From NCBI GenBank assembly GCA_964458575.1, contig CAYWMD010000032.1, positions 10,315 through 74,314 of the forward strand: 64,000 bases of DNA, read 5' to 3'. This document shows, piece by piece, positions 1 to 9,874 of this stretch. Positions within the stretch are counted from its first letter, which is position 1. The number at the start of each line of letters is the position of its first letter. The translations under genes and the position numbers were made by a program. A model generated the notes under the pieces. It searched no databases. It was not told where the DNA came from and was given only the letters and a program-made list of their open reading frames with translations. Source of the stretch: CAYWMD01 sp964458575. GTDB lineage: Bacteria > Verrucomicrobiota > Verrucomicrobiia > Limisphaerales > JADLHS01.

Positions 1-1044
1 CAATTCCATCCCGAAGTCGTCCACACGCCGCGCGGGCGGGAGATTTTTTCCAACTTCGTTCATGGCGTCTGCGGCTGCGGCAAGGACTGGACGATGCGCA
101 ATTACGTCGAACAGGCCGTGGAAGAAATTCGCGCCCAGGTCGGCAAAGAAAAGGTGATTCTCGGCCTGAGCGGAGGGGTGGATTCGAGCGTGGCCGCGGC
201 GCTGTTGCACAAGGCCATCGGCGATCAACTTACCTGCATCTTCGTCAACAACGGCGTGCTGCGGGCGCGCGAAGCCGAGGTGGTGCGCGAGGTGTTCGGG
301 CGCAACTTTAAGATGAAGCTGCAATACGAGGACGCTTCCCGGCTTTTCCTCGCGCGGCTCAAGGGAGTCACCGACCCGGAGCGCAAACGCAAAATCATTG
401 GGCGAACGTTCATTGAAGTTTTCCAGGCCGCGACTAAACGCGCGGGCAAGGCGAAGTTTCTCGCGCAGGGCACGCTTTATCCCGATGTCATCGAATCCGT
501 GCCCATCGCCGGCAACCCCGCCGCGCTCATCAAGAGCCATCACAACGTCGGCGGGCTGCCCAAGAAAATGAAGTTCGCGCTGGTTGAGCCGTTGAAATGT
601 TTGTTCAAGGACGAAGTGCGCCAGCTCGGACTCGAACTCGGTTTGCCCAAGGAAATCGTCTGGCGGCAACCGTTCCCCGGCCCCGGCCTGGCCGTGCGCA
701 TCCTCGGCGAAGTCACACCGGCGCGCTGCAAAATTCTTCGCAACGCCGACCGCATCGTGGTGGAGGAAATGAAATCGTCCGGCCTCTACTACAAGATCTG
801 GCAGAGCTTCGCGGTCTTGTTGCCCGTGCGCAGCGTGGGCGTGATGGGCGACGAGCGCACCTACGATTACACCATCGCCATCCGCGCCGTGGAATCCCAG
901 GACGGCATGACCGCGGACTGGGTGAAACTGCCCCACGCCATCCTCGAGAAACTCGCCAGCCGCATCATCAACGAAGTCAAGGGTGTCAACCGCTGCGTCT
1001 TCGACATCACCAGCAAGCCGCCGGGGACGATCGAGTGGGAATAG
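1..1044 (+). CDS. guaA: GMP synthase (glutamine-hydrolysing), C-terminal part; 5' end outside window
   Basis: Converts XMP to GMP using ATP and glutamine-derived ammonia, the last step of GMP synthesis in the cytoplasm. The reading frame is open from base 1 and begins with QFHPEVVHT, the end of the glutamine amidotransferase domain carrying the His and Glu of its catalytic triad. The ATP pyrophosphatase domain follows, with the PP-loop LSGGVDSS near base 165, then the conserved [12 protein letters not shown] and RHPFPGPGL-like (here [12 protein letters not shown]) segments. The C-terminal dimerisation domain ends in the typical KPPGTIEWE. The ATG at 94 is internal, not the start. About 347 residues are visible of an expected 510-525. 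Identity is very secure; only the N-terminal part of the amidotransferase domain is missing because of the window edge. Confidence 0.97.
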   Translation, partial: QFHPEVVHTPRGREIFSNFVHGVCGCGKDWTMRNYVEQAVEEIRAQVGKEKVILGLSGGVDSSVAAALLHKAIGDQLTCIFVNNGVLRAREAEVVREVFGRNFKMKLQYEDASRLFLARLKGVTDPERKRKIIGRTFIEVFQAATKRAGKAKFLAQGTLYPDVIESVPIAGNPAALIKSHHNVGGLPKKMKFALVEPLKCLFKDEVRQLGLELGLPKEIVWRQPFPGPGLAVRILGEVTPARCKILRNADRIVVEEMKSSGLYYKIWQSFAVLLPVRSVGVMGDERTYDYTIAIRAVESQDGMTADWVKLPHAILEKLASRIINEVKGVNRCVFDITSKPPGTIEWE

Positions 1045-1127
1045 GCGTGAATGCAGGCAGCCGCCTCGGGCCACGCCACCTTTACCCTGCGATTGACGCT
1101 GTGCGTTGATTGCGCCAGCCTGCGCGC

Positions 1128-2696
1128 GTGCAAAACGAAAACGCCCGGCCGATTCCGCTGCCCTGGCTGGCGGCGTTTTTTTTCGCCGGCATCATCGCGT
1201 TTCACCTGGGTGGCGCGCTGGCGGGAAAATCGCTTTATCGTCCCATTCATCTCGGCACGGCGCTCGAATACTCCCGCGGCCCGGTCAATCTGTTGAAGCC
1301 GGTGCTGCTCGGGTTCAACGCCAACGGCTCGCCGACGGCGCAGGAATTCCCCATCTGGCAGGCGGCGGCGGGCGGCGTCCTCAAGTTCACTCGTACCGAG
1401 TGGTACGGCTGGGCGAACGTGACCTCGCTGCTTTTTTTCGCAACCGGCTTGTGGCCGTTCTTCCGGCTTGCGCGCCGTCACGTCGGCGAACGCGCCGCCG
1501 GGTGGAGTCTGGTCTTTTTCCTCGCGCAACCGCTGGTGGTCATCGCGGCGGGCATGGGTTCGACCGACGGTTTTTGCCTCGCCGCAACGCTTTGGTTTTT
1601 GTTTTTCGCGGACGAAATGATCCATGCGCCCCGTGCGTGGGTCTGGTGGTGGCCGACGACGGTGTTCGCGGCGTTGAGCGCCGTTTCCAAGCTGCCGTTC
1701 TTCATGGCAGCGGGCCTGTGCAGTGTGTTCATCCTGCTGGGGCACAACGCGCGGTCGGCGCGGAACTGGTTGTTGCTGGGAAGCGCGGGCCTCGTGGCCG
1801 CCGCGGTATTCCGGGTCTGGACGCAATATACGGACGCGTTGATGGCCGAAGCCGTGTACCCTTACGCGGAATTCAGGATCAAGTTCAGCCCGTTCGCCAG
1901 GTATTGGTATTTTGGCGATCTGAATTACCGGCTGAATCCCGGCGTGTGGTTAAAGGGCGGATGGCGTTTTCTCCACGCAACGCTTGGAAGCTTGCCGCTG
2001 GTGGCACTGCTGGCGACAGCCCTGCTGCGACCCGGGAATCGCATGCCAAAAATGTGGTTGTTAGCAACCTTTCTGACGACGCTGGTGTTCACGCATCTGG
2101 TCCTGGTGCATTGGCATTATTACCTCATGTGTTGCCCGGCGGTGGCACTGCTTTGCGGCGCGACGCTGGCGCGTTGGGAGCATTTTGGCGCGCTGGAATT
2201 GCCACGCCTCTGGCAACGGATGGCGTTGGTGGCAGTCGCGCTGGGTCTGTCCGCGGTGACCGGGGTCATCGCCACCAAAATTGCAATTTACTACGATTCC
2301 TATCCGAGGCGCATGGCCGACGTCATCCGGCAACACACCCAACCCGACGACAAATTGATCATCTACGGCGGCGATTGGGGCGGCGAAGAATTGTTCCGCG
2401 CGCATCGCAAGGGTTTCTACGTCATGGCCCTCGAAAGTTCGGCCAACAACCCGACCGTCAAGGGCCTCCGGAATCTCTTGAACAACGAAACCGATCTTCG
2501 GCGGTTGAAATCGCTTGGTTACAACAAGCTGGTTTTGATGAGCGAATCGCCCGTGCGCTTCGCCGCTGCCGCCATCAACCCCGGCAGCGAGCGGCGGCGC
2601 GCAGTTTATCCGGAACATTTTTTGCCGACCGTGGACTCGTGGCCGGCGGTTTTTCGTTCCGAGGACATCTTCATCAAGGAAATACCGCCGGAATAA
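1128..2696 (+). CDS. Integral membrane glycosyltransferase, GT39/PMT-like
   Basis: A polytopic membrane protein of about 522 residues with roughly nine or ten hydrophobic helices, a large first periplasmic loop and a soluble C-terminal domain of about 150 residues. This is the layout of ArnT/PMT-type (PMT_2) enzymes, which move a sugar from a lipid-phosphate carrier to a lipid, protein or glycan outside the membrane. The segments SKLPFFMAAGL and VHWHYYLMCCPAVALL fit that family. The donor and acceptor cannot be read from the sequence. I chose GTG at 1128 (MQNENARPIP); a TTG 18 bases upstream is in frame and possible. It stands between guaA and mfd on the same strand but has no functional link to either. 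Confidence 0.7.
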   Translation: MQNENARPIPLPWLAAFFFAGIIAFHLGGALAGKSLYRPIHLGTALEYSRGPVNLLKPVLLGFNANGSPTAQEFPIWQAAAGGVLKFTRTEWYGWANVTSLLFFATGLWPFFRLARRHVGERAAGWSLVFFLAQPLVVIAAGMGSTDGFCLAATLWFLFFADEMIHAPRAWVWWWPTTVFAALSAVSKLPFFMAAGLCSVFILLGHNARSARNWLLLGSAGLVAAAVFRVWTQYTDALMAEAVYPYAEFRIKFSPFARYWYFGDLNYRLNPGVWLKGGWRFLHATLGSLPLVALLATALLRPGNRMPKMWLLATFLTTLVFTHLVLVHWHYYLMCCPAVALLCGATLARWEHFGALELPRLWQRMALVAVALGLSAVTGVIATKIAIYYDSYPRRMADVIRQHTQPDDKLIIYGGDWGGEELFRAHRKGFYVMALESSANNPTVKGLRNLLNNETDLRRLKSLGYNKLVLMSESPVRFAAAAINPGSERRRAVYPEHFLPTVDSWPAVFRSEDIFIKEIPPE

Positions 2697-2782
2697 AGCG
2701 GTCTGGATCAGCCGGGCGGCCTGGTCCGCGCTGGTCCGGGTTGGCTTGACTCTCACGCGCGGCGCGGCGAATTTGACCGCGC

Positions 2783-5700
2783 TTGGCGCAGGATTCCCAA
2801 GTCCCGGCGGCAGGCAGCTTGTTCGACCGGGTTTCGCGAACTCCCGCTGTGCAATCCCTGGTGCAGCGATTGGAGGATGGCGGAGCGTTGTCTTGCGCCG
2901 GAGTTGCGTCGCCCGCCCAGCCCTTTTTCGCCGCGCTGCTGCGGAAACTTTTCCCGAAGCGTCCGATTGTCGTCGTCACCGAAAACTTGAAGTCGCAGGA
3001 AAGTCTTCAACAAGACCTGGAAACCTGGCTTGGTTGGTCTCCGTTGTTCTATCCGGCCTGGGAAGTCATGCCGCACGAAGGCAAACTCCCCCACGCTGAT
3101 GTCATCAGCGACCGGCTACAAACTCTGGTCGCCCTTGCTCCCGACTCAAGACTTAAGACTCAAGACTCGAGACTGGTCGTAACAAGCGTCACGGCGCTGC
3201 TCCAAAAAACCTTTGCGCCCGGAGAGCTGACGCGCCGGACCCGCACGCTGACACGCGGCGACCGCACCGATCCGCTCGATCTGGCCGAGTGGTTGGAAGC
3301 GCAAGGCTACGAACCTGAAGCGCAGGTCACGCAAAAAGGCGACATCGCCTTGCGCGGCGGGATTTTGGACGTGTTTCCGCTCACCAGTCCCTGGCCGGTG
3401 CGGTTGGAATTTTTCGGCGACGAATTGGAATCGTTGCGCGAGTTCGACCCGCTCACGCAAATGTCGCGCGGGGAAACTGACTGCGTCACCCTGCCGCCGG
3501 CGGGCGAACTTGGAATTTTGAAGTCCAGAGTCCAAGGTCCAGCCGACGCCGCGCTGGCGCGCTCTGGCGTGCCGGGGGAGTCCAGAGTCGAGGGACTGGC
3601 GACACTGCTCGACTATCTTCCACGCGAAACCATTTTTCTCTTGTGCGAGCCGGGGCAACTCGCGCTGCGTGCGGACGAATACGCGCAACAGATACCGACG
3701 GAGGACCCATTCTTCGTTGCGTGGGATGATTTCCGGCAGCAACTCACAAAGCACGGGATAACGGCCATGGGATTGGACGAAACTGACACACTCTCCCTCA
3801 CCCCGGCCCGCTCCCGCTGGGAGAGGGGGAATCGTTCGCCGGTCTTGGGTAAATCGGAAGCTAGAGATGGCTCGGAAGACCCACAAGCGACCTTGAGCGA
3901 CCGCAAGCTGTCCCCTCTCCCAGCGGGAGAGGGTGAGGGAGAAGCGCGCGAACCAATTCCCACTCCCGCACTGTTCACCACGCTCGATGCCTTCCGCCCG
4001 CTCGGTGAACGTGCGCCCGAGCCGCAGGTCGCCGAAGTCCAGCGCCGCGAGTTCTTCAATCAACTCCATCGCTGGCTGCGGCAGGATTACGCGGTCCACG
4101 TCTTCTGCAACAACGACGGCGAACGGCAGCGGTTCGAGGAAATTTGGGCAGAACTCGTAGGAGAGGCGTCGCGCCTGTCTCCATCTCAAAAACAAGAAAT
4201 GAATGAGAACGGAGACAGGCGCGACGCCTGTCCTACGTTGTGCGTAGGCACGCTCTCTCGCGGGTTTCTGTGCGACGAGGCAAAGCTAGTCGTCGTAACG
4301 GACGCGGAGATTTTTGGCCGTTACCGGATTCAACGACCGCGCCGGCTCAAATCGCCGCACGCGCTGGCCACGCGCTCGGCGCTGGATATTGACTTCACGG
4401 ATTTGGAAGACGGCGACCTGGTCGTGCATTTACAACACGGCATCGGGCGTTATCTCGGCCTGCAAAACCTGCCGACAACTTCCGGCAATCGGCAATCTGA
4501 AACTGAATGTCTCGTCATCGAATACGCCCCCGCTAATCCCGGCGACCAAGCACCCAAGCTTTACGTGCCCGTGACCGAGTCGCACCTGGTCAGCAAATAC
4601 GTCGGCGCGGGCAAGGCGCATCCGCCGTTGAACACGCTCGGCGGCACGCGCTGGCGCAAGGCCAAGGAGCATGCCGAGGAAGCCGTGCGCGACGTCGCCG
4701 CCGAACTGCTGCAAATCCAGGCCGCGCGCGAAACGCAAGCCGGCCACGCCTTCGCGCCGGATGTCCCCTGGCAACGCGAATTTGAGAGTTCATTCATCTA
4801 CGAGGAAACACCCGACCAGATGCGCGCCATCGTGGAAACGAAAGCCGACATGGAACGCGCCAAACCAATGGACCGGTTGATTTGTGGCGACGTCGGTTTT
4901 GGCAAAACCGAGGTGGCCATCCGTGCCGCGTTCAAAACGGTGATGGATGGGAAGCAGGTTGCTGTGCTGGTGCCGACCACGGTGCTGGCGCAACAGCACT
5001 TCAACGTCTTCCGCGAGCGCATGGCGGATTATCCGGTGCGCATCGAATTGCTCTCGCGTTATCGCACTCGTCGGCAACAGGAACGCGTCATAAAAGACCT
5101 GATCAACGGCGCGGTGGACATCGTCATCGGCACGCACCGGCTCGTTCAAAGCGACATCGGCTTCAAAGACCTCGGCCTGGTGGTGATTGACGAGGAACAA
5201 CGCTTCGGCGTCTTGCACAAGGAGAAGTTCAAGCGCCTGCGGACACTGGTGGATGTGCTCACACTCAGCGCCACGCCGATTCCGCGCACGCTGTACCTGG
5301 CACTCACCGGCGCGCGCGACATGAGCACGATTCAAACGCCGCCGCACGACCGGCTGCCGGTGGAAACCATCGTCGCACAATACGACGAGCGTTTGATCCG
5401 CGACGCCATCCAACGTGAAATCAACCGCGGCGGGCAGGTTTTCTTCCTGCACAACCGGGTGCTGACGATTGATACCATGGCCCAGCGGTTGAAAAAGCTT
5501 TTGCCGCACGCGCGCATCGTCGTCGGTCACGGCCAGATGCACGCCGATGATCTGGAGGAGGTGATGACGAAGTTCGTGAATGGCGAAGCGGATGTGTTGC
5601 TGTCCACGACCATCATCGAAAGCGGCCTCGATATTCCCAACGCGAACACGATCATCATTGACCACGCCGACCGTTTCGGGTTGAGCGACCTTTATCAATT

Positions 5701-6421
5701 GCGTGGTCGGGTCGGCCGCTACAAACATCAAGCCTACGCTTATCTGTTGTTGCCGCGTCACGCCCGTTTGTTGACCGACGTGCGCAAACGCATCAGCGCC
5801 ATGAAGCAATACTCCACGCTCGGCAGCGGCTTCAAAATCGCCATGCGCGATCTGGAAATCCGCGGCGCGGGCAATCTGCTCGGCGCGGAACAAAGCGGCC
5901 ACATCACAGCGGTGGGTTTTGAGCTTTACTGCCAGTTGCTCAAGCAAAGCGTCGGATCGCTCAAGGGGGAGAAGGTCAAACCAAGGGTCGAGGTGGCCGT
6001 GCGGTTGGATTTTCTGGATGAGGAGAGCGTGAAACGCGAAACGGCCGGCGAAGATCACATTTCACGTTTCACGTTTCACGCGTCCCTGCCCCATTCTTAC
6101 ATCCCCGAACCGCAGCATCGCATCGAAGCTTATCGCAAGCTCGCCCAGGCCACGGACAAGTCCGCGCTCCACGCCCTCACCCGCGAATTGCGCGACCGCT
6201 TCGGCCCGTTGCCACCAGCAGTGGAACTGCTCCTGCAAATCGCCGAGTTGAAAATCCTCGCCAGCGAACGCGCGGTGACCGTCATCGAGGTGAAGGACGA
6301 CAAGTTGATGCTCACCCGCCACAACGACTTCATCACGTTGGGGGGAAAGTTCCCGCGTTTGACAAAAAAGCTGCCGGGCGCCCGGTTGAAGGAGATCAAG
6401 AAACTTCTGTTGGCCCTGTAA
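2783..6421 (+). CDS. mfd: Transcription-repair coupling factor with several in-frame repeat insertions
   Basis: Superfamily 2 DNA translocase that removes RNA polymerase stalled at lesions and recruits UvrA. Visible in order: a UvrB-like N-terminal module (residues about 30-330); the RNA-polymerase-binding CarD/TRCF module starting near residue 543 ([17 protein letters not shown]); Walker [10 protein letters not shown] near residue 703; DEEQ box ([11 protein letters not shown]) near 800; helicase motif VI region ([18 protein letters not shown]); and a TRCF C-terminal domain (about 1095-1190). At 1212 residues it exceeds the usual 1130-1170. The excess is explained by repeat-derived segments at residues about 121-131, 247-272, 337-388, 459-485 and 1083-1100, all lying between conserved blocks. 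The start is a TTG ([11 protein letters not shown]), so a nearby alternative start is possible. The frame is uninterrupted, so I take the gene as functional. Confidence 0.96.
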   Translation: MAQDSQVPAAGSLFDRVSRTPAVQSLVQRLEDGGALSCAGVASPAQPFFAALLRKLFPKRPIVVVTENLKSQESLQQDLETWLGWSPLFYPAWEVMPHEGKLPHADVISDRLQTLVALAPDSRLKTQDSRLVVTSVTALLQKTFAPGELTRRTRTLTRGDRTDPLDLAEWLEAQGYEPEAQVTQKGDIALRGGILDVFPLTSPWPVRLEFFGDELESLREFDPLTQMSRGETDCVTLPPAGELGILKSRVQGPADAALARSGVPGESRVEGLATLLDYLPRETIFLLCEPGQLALRADEYAQQIPTEDPFFVAWDDFRQQLTKHGITAMGLDETDTLSLTPARSRWERGNRSPVLGKSEARDGSEDPQATLSDRKLSPLPAGEGEGEAREPIPTPALFTTLDAFRPLGERAPEPQVAEVQRREFFNQLHRWLRQDYAVHVFCNNDGERQRFEEIWAELVGEASRLSPSQKQEMNENGDRRDACPTLCVGTLSRGFLCDEAKLVVVTDAEIFGRYRIQRPRRLKSPHALATRSALDIDFTDLEDGDLVVHLQHGIGRYLGLQNLPTTSGNRQSETECLVIEYAPANPGDQAPKLYVPVTESHLVSKYVGAGKAHPPLNTLGGTRWRKAKEHAEEAVRDVAAELLQIQAARETQAGHAFAPDVPWQREFESSFIYEETPDQMRAIVETKADMERAKPMDRLICGDVGFGKTEVAIRAAFKTVMDGKQVAVLVPTTVLAQQHFNVFRERMADYPVRIELLSRYRTRRQQERVIKDLINGAVDIVIGTHRLVQSDIGFKDLGLVVIDEEQRFGVLHKEKFKRLRTLVDVLTLSATPIPRTLYLALTGARDMSTIQTPPHDRLPVETIVAQYDERLIRDAIQREINRGGQVFFLHNRVLTIDTMAQRLKKLLPHARIVVGHGQMHADDLEEVMTKFVNGEADVLLSTTIIESGLDIPNANTIIIDHADRFGLSDLYQLRGRVGRYKHQAYAYLLLPRHARLLTDVRKRISAMKQYSTLGSGFKIAMRDLEIRGAGNLLGAEQSGHITAVGFELYCQLLKQSVGSLKGEKVKPRVEVAVRLDFLDEESVKRETAGEDHISRFTFHASLPHSYIPEPQHRIEAYRKLAQATDKSALHALTRELRDRFGPLPPAVELLLQIAELKILASERAVTVIEVKDDKLMLTRHNDFITLGGKFPRLTKKLPGARLKEIKKLLLAL
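3143..3175. repeat. Short tandem repeat inside mfd
   Basis: About four imperfect copies of GACTCAA (with variants GACTTAA and GACTCGA) are translated as an [14 protein letters not shown] segment in Mfd. Similar motifs occur between genes in related genomes, and here they are translated in frame. Confidence 0.6.
3521..3598. repeat. Imperfect inverted and direct repeat inside mfd
   Basis: AGTCCAGAG recurs at both ends (3522 and 3579 onward), with variants AGTCCAAGG and a GCGCTGGCGCGCTCTGGCG core between. It encodes about residues 247-272 of Mfd, a low-complexity segment outside the conserved motifs. Confidence 0.55.
3791..3944. repeat. Palindromic element, family A, in frame within mfd
   Basis: The left part is CTCTCCCTCACCCC followed by GCTCCCGCTGGGAGAGG. 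The right part is CCTCTCCCAGCGGGAGAGG followed by GTGAGGGAGA. Each part is a hairpin and the two parts are inverted copies of each other. The element adds about 50 residues rich in Arg, Ser, Glu and Pro to Mfd (residues 337-388). The same family recurs at 9640-9798, 10150-10276 and 32694-32855. Confidence 0.9.
4157..4236. repeat. Palindromic element, family B, in frame within mfd
   Basis: Two 26-base arms (4157-4182 and 4211-4236) are reverse complements with a single mismatch. They contain GGCGTCGCGCCTGTCTCC and its complement and are separated by a 28-base AT-richer loop. Translated, the element gives about residues 459-485 of Mfd (EASRLSP to RRDACPT). Confidence 0.92.
6028..6080. repeat. 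Inverted CGTGAAACG / CGTTTCACG repeat inside mfd
   Basis: CGTGAAACGCGAAAC at the left is matched by two direct copies of TTTCACG at the right. The segment is translated near residue 1083-1100 of Mfd, just ahead of the TRCF C-terminal domain. Confidence 0.6.
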
Positions 6422-6435
6422 AACCGGCGTTTTTT

Positions 6436-6476
6436 CGGTCGGACTTTTTTTGGCCCGCCGTGGCCAAAACCGACCG
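6436..6476 (+). other. Hairpin downstream of mfd
   Basis: CGGTCGG (6436-6442) pairs with CCGACCG (6470-6476), and inside it TGGCC (6451-6455) pairs with GGCCA (6462-6466). It starts 14 bases after the mfd stop codon. There is no T-run on its 3' side, so an intrinsic terminator is only a possibility. Confidence 0.3.
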
Positions 6477-6564
6477 ATTGACGCCGCCATCCAGCGGGGC
6501 ATAATATTCACAACACGTATCCGAACCCGGTTAGAATAACGCTTAGATGGAAAGGCACGTGGTC

Positions 6565-8694
6565 ATGAAAATGCAAACGTCTCCCTTCGTTCGCCCGCTT
6601 TCCCTGTTCTTTTTCGCACTCGTCCTGACGGGCGCATTTCCCACGGCGGCGCAAATCGCCATGCCGGTGGTCACGGTGCGCGCGCCCGATTCGTCCGCCG
6701 CCGAGACCGGCGACAAAGGCCGGTTCATTTTGCTTCGTGACGGACCGACCAACCTCGCGCTCAACGTCAATTGCATCCTCGGCGGCGCGGCATCCAACGG
6801 CGTGGATTACGTTGCCATCCCGAGCTTCATTCCCATCCCCGCCGGTGTGCGTGAAGTGCCAGTCCAGGTTACGCCCGTGGACGACTCGCTCGTCGAGGGG
6901 CCGGAGACCGTCGTGTTGCAACTTGCCTCCTCGCCTCTTCTCCCCCCGGTCAGTTATCTTATTGGCCCGTTAAGCAATGCCGTCGTGATCATCGCCGACA
7001 ACGACGAATCGGCCACCAACCAGCCGCCGACCGTTCAGATCGTGTCACCGACCAATAGCGCAACGTTCGCAGCGCCCGCCAACGTCTGGTTCTGCGCTGA
7101 TGCGCGCGATGCCGACGGTTATGTGGACTACGTGGAGTACTTCGCAAACAACATCCGCATCGGCGCCCGCACGAACTGCCTGCTCTGCGCTTCAATTCAG
7201 AATCCGTTTTGCTTCATGTGGACCAATGTCCCGCCCGGCGCTTACGCGTTGCGGGCCAAAGCCACGGACAATAAAGGCGCGATGACCTGGTCCAGTCCGG
7301 TGGAAATTCACGTAAACCCTCCGCCGTTGCCGGTGGTGACCATCGTCGCGTCCGACCCGCAGGCCGCGGAAATTCCACCCGTCCCGCCGGGGCTGGAGAT
7401 GCCGCAGAAAATTGATCCGGGAGTGTTCCTGGTTACGCGCACCGGCGGCACCAATCTGCCCATGACGGTTTATTACACCGTGAGCGGCACGGCCTCCAAT
7501 GGCGTGGACTACGGAACATTGCCCGGCCAGGTCACCATCCTGGCGGGCGCGCATTCGGCCGCGATTGAAGTGATGCCGATTGACGACTCGCTGGTTGAAG
7601 GCACGGAATCCGTCGTGGTCCGGCTGGCGCCCGTGGCGTGCATTGCCATTTATCCGCCGCCGCCGGAGTGCTATCAAGTCGGCTCGCCCAACGAAGCGGT
7701 TGTCTTCATCGCGGACAACGATTCACCGGCGAATCTCCCGCCGGATGCAAGAATCACCAAGCCGCTCGATGGGCAAACCTTCGTCGCGCCGACAAATGTC
7801 GCCATCCGCGTCGAAACCAAGGACCGCGATGGTTACGTGGATCATGTGGAGTTCTATGCCGGAACGAATTTGATCGGCGAACAAACGCGTTACTACCTCA
7901 CGCCGCCGCCACCGGGCCAGCTCGCCGTCTTTGAAATGACCTGGACCAATCCTCCTGTGGGCCGGCATGAGTTGCGGGTCAAAGCGCGCGACGACGACGG
8001 GGCGTCTGGCTGGTCACAGGTGGTGACGATCTGGGTCGCGAACACCAACCTCCCGCCGCCACCACCCATCGTCACGATTTCCGCGCCCGATCCCGTCGCG
8101 TCCGAGGGAACGAATTGCTACCAGATCATGATTTATCCACCGCCGAACAATCCTTGCGTCTCGAACACGGCGACGTTCGTAATTCGCCGCGCCGGGCCGA
8201 CGAACAACGCGCTGACCGTCAACTACTGCATCAGCGGCACGGCCTCCAACGGTGTGGATTACCTGGAACTGCCGGGCGCTGTGACGATTCCCGCCGGCCG
8301 GCGCGCGGCCGAATTCAAGGTCGTGCCCATTGATGACAACTTGCGCGAAGGAGTTGAAACGGTGGTGCTGAGATTGTGCGTGCCGCCAACGGCGACCGCA
8401 GCCATCCCGCCCTACGTCATCGGTTGTCCGGGTCGCGCCGCGGCGATCATCGTGGACAACGACGAACCGCGACCGGCAACCGGGCCGCTGCCGGACCGCT
8501 GCTTCCACGTCGTCAAACCGGGCGCCAACGGCTCGTGGTGGCGCATCGAGTGTTCCACCGACATGTTGCAATGGACGCCGATGGTTACGATTCCCGTGAT
8601 TGACGGCGCGATTGATTTCGTGGACCCGGACGCGGATGAATTGCCGAACCGCTTTTACCGCGCCGTGCCGGATTCACCACCGCCATCGGAGTGA
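6565..8694 (+). CDS. Secreted protein with alternating Calx-beta and Ig-like domains
   Basis: A secreted or surface-anchored protein of about 709 residues. The signal peptide (MKMQTSPF, then a hydrophobic stretch ending GAFPTAAQ) is followed by three Calx-beta domains, each carrying SGTASNGVDY or GGAASNGVDY and a DDSLVEGPETV-like strand and ending in an IADND-type motif. Two Ig-like domains with ARDADGYVDYVEYFANN or KDRDGYVDHVEFYAG alternate with them. The last 60 residues resemble the C-terminal module common in verrucomicrobial exoproteins (Trp-rich strand, then NRFYRAV). Calx-beta domains bind calcium and usually serve adhesion or act as spacers. I chose ATG 6565, which has GGAAAGG nine bases upstream; an ATG at 6547 is also in frame. 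No catalytic domain is visible, so a structural or adhesive role is inferred. Confidence 0.8.
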   Translation: MKMQTSPFVRPLSLFFFALVLTGAFPTAAQIAMPVVTVRAPDSSAAETGDKGRFILLRDGPTNLALNVNCILGGAASNGVDYVAIPSFIPIPAGVREVPVQVTPVDDSLVEGPETVVLQLASSPLLPPVSYLIGPLSNAVVIIADNDESATNQPPTVQIVSPTNSATFAAPANVWFCADARDADGYVDYVEYFANNIRIGARTNCLLCASIQNPFCFMWTNVPPGAYALRAKATDNKGAMTWSSPVEIHVNPPPLPVVTIVASDPQAAEIPPVPPGLEMPQKIDPGVFLVTRTGGTNLPMTVYYTVSGTASNGVDYGTLPGQVTILAGAHSAAIEVMPIDDSLVEGTESVVVRLAPVACIAIYPPPPECYQVGSPNEAVVFIADNDSPANLPPDARITKPLDGQTFVAPTNVAIRVETKDRDGYVDHVEFYAGTNLIGEQTRYYLTPPPPGQLAVFEMTWTNPPVGRHELRVKARDDDGASGWSQVVTIWVANTNLPPPPPIVTISAPDPVASEGTNCYQIMIYPPPNNPCVSNTATFVIRRAGPTNNALTVNYCISGTASNGVDYLELPGAVTIPAGRRAAEFKVVPIDDNLREGVETVVLRLCVPPTATAAIPPYVIGCPGRAAAIIVDNDEPRPATGPLPDRCFHVVKPGANGSWWRIECSTDMLQWTPMVTIPVIDGAIDFVDPDADELPNRFYRAVPDSPPPSE

Positions 8695-8717
8695 GGTGGG
8701 AACAGGAATCGAGGTGG

Positions 8718-8748
8718 GAAAGGCCGCCGCGCGCGGCCTTTCTTTTTA
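8718..8748 (+). terminator. Rho-independent terminator after the Calx-beta gene
   Basis: A perfect 10-bp stem, GAAAGGCCGC (8718-8727) with GCGGCCTTTC (8733-8742), has a five-base loop and is followed by TTTTT. It sits 24 bases after the stop codon, between two convergent genes. Confidence 0.85.
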
Positions 8749-8771
8749 GTGACGTGCCTGTTCTCGGTTGC

Positions 8772-9533
<762 letters not shown>

Positions 9534-9639
9534 AGCGGGCGCAATGCTTGGGATGGGCGGGAGAAAGTCAATGGCAATGGCGCGCGGCACTCCGGGCGAG
9601 CGTGCCAAGAAATGACCACGGGAATTTCCAGCCGTCAGA

Positions 9640-9798
9640 CTCTCCCTCACCCTGACCCTCTCCCGCGGGGAGAGGGAACAGCCACCCTCTGTATCTCCCG
9701 TTGCCATTGACCGTCCGGCCAATCCAGTCGCCCGCTTCCTCGTGAGACAGAGCGCGATTCCCCCTCTCCCAGCGGGAGAGGGCCGGGGTGAGGGAGAG
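9640..9798. repeat. Palindromic element, family A, between terC-like gene and recF
   Basis: The left half is CTCTCCCTCACCCTGACC with CTCTCCCGCGGGGAGAGG. The right half is CCCCTCTCCCAGCGGGAGAG with GGTGAGGGAGAG. It fills most of the 341-base intergenic stretch 9534-9874, which otherwise shows no gene. It is the same family as the copies inside mfd and recF. Confidence 0.9.
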
Positions 9799-9874
9799 CG
9801 CTTAGCCTGCTCCCTTATTGGCCAATTACTGACCTGCGGTCTGGAACGCGGGGCGCGTAAAAAAACTCGCCGCC

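Noticed and set aside
867..1826. 319-codon minus-strand frame over the guaA end and glycosyltransferase
   Set aside because: Antisense to two well-supported genes and of random composition.
3791..3944. Frameshift or assembly error in mfd
   Set aside because: The same repeat unit occurs at several unlinked loci and the mfd frame stays open through all inserts, with conserved motifs on both sides; an assembly error would be expected to break the frame.
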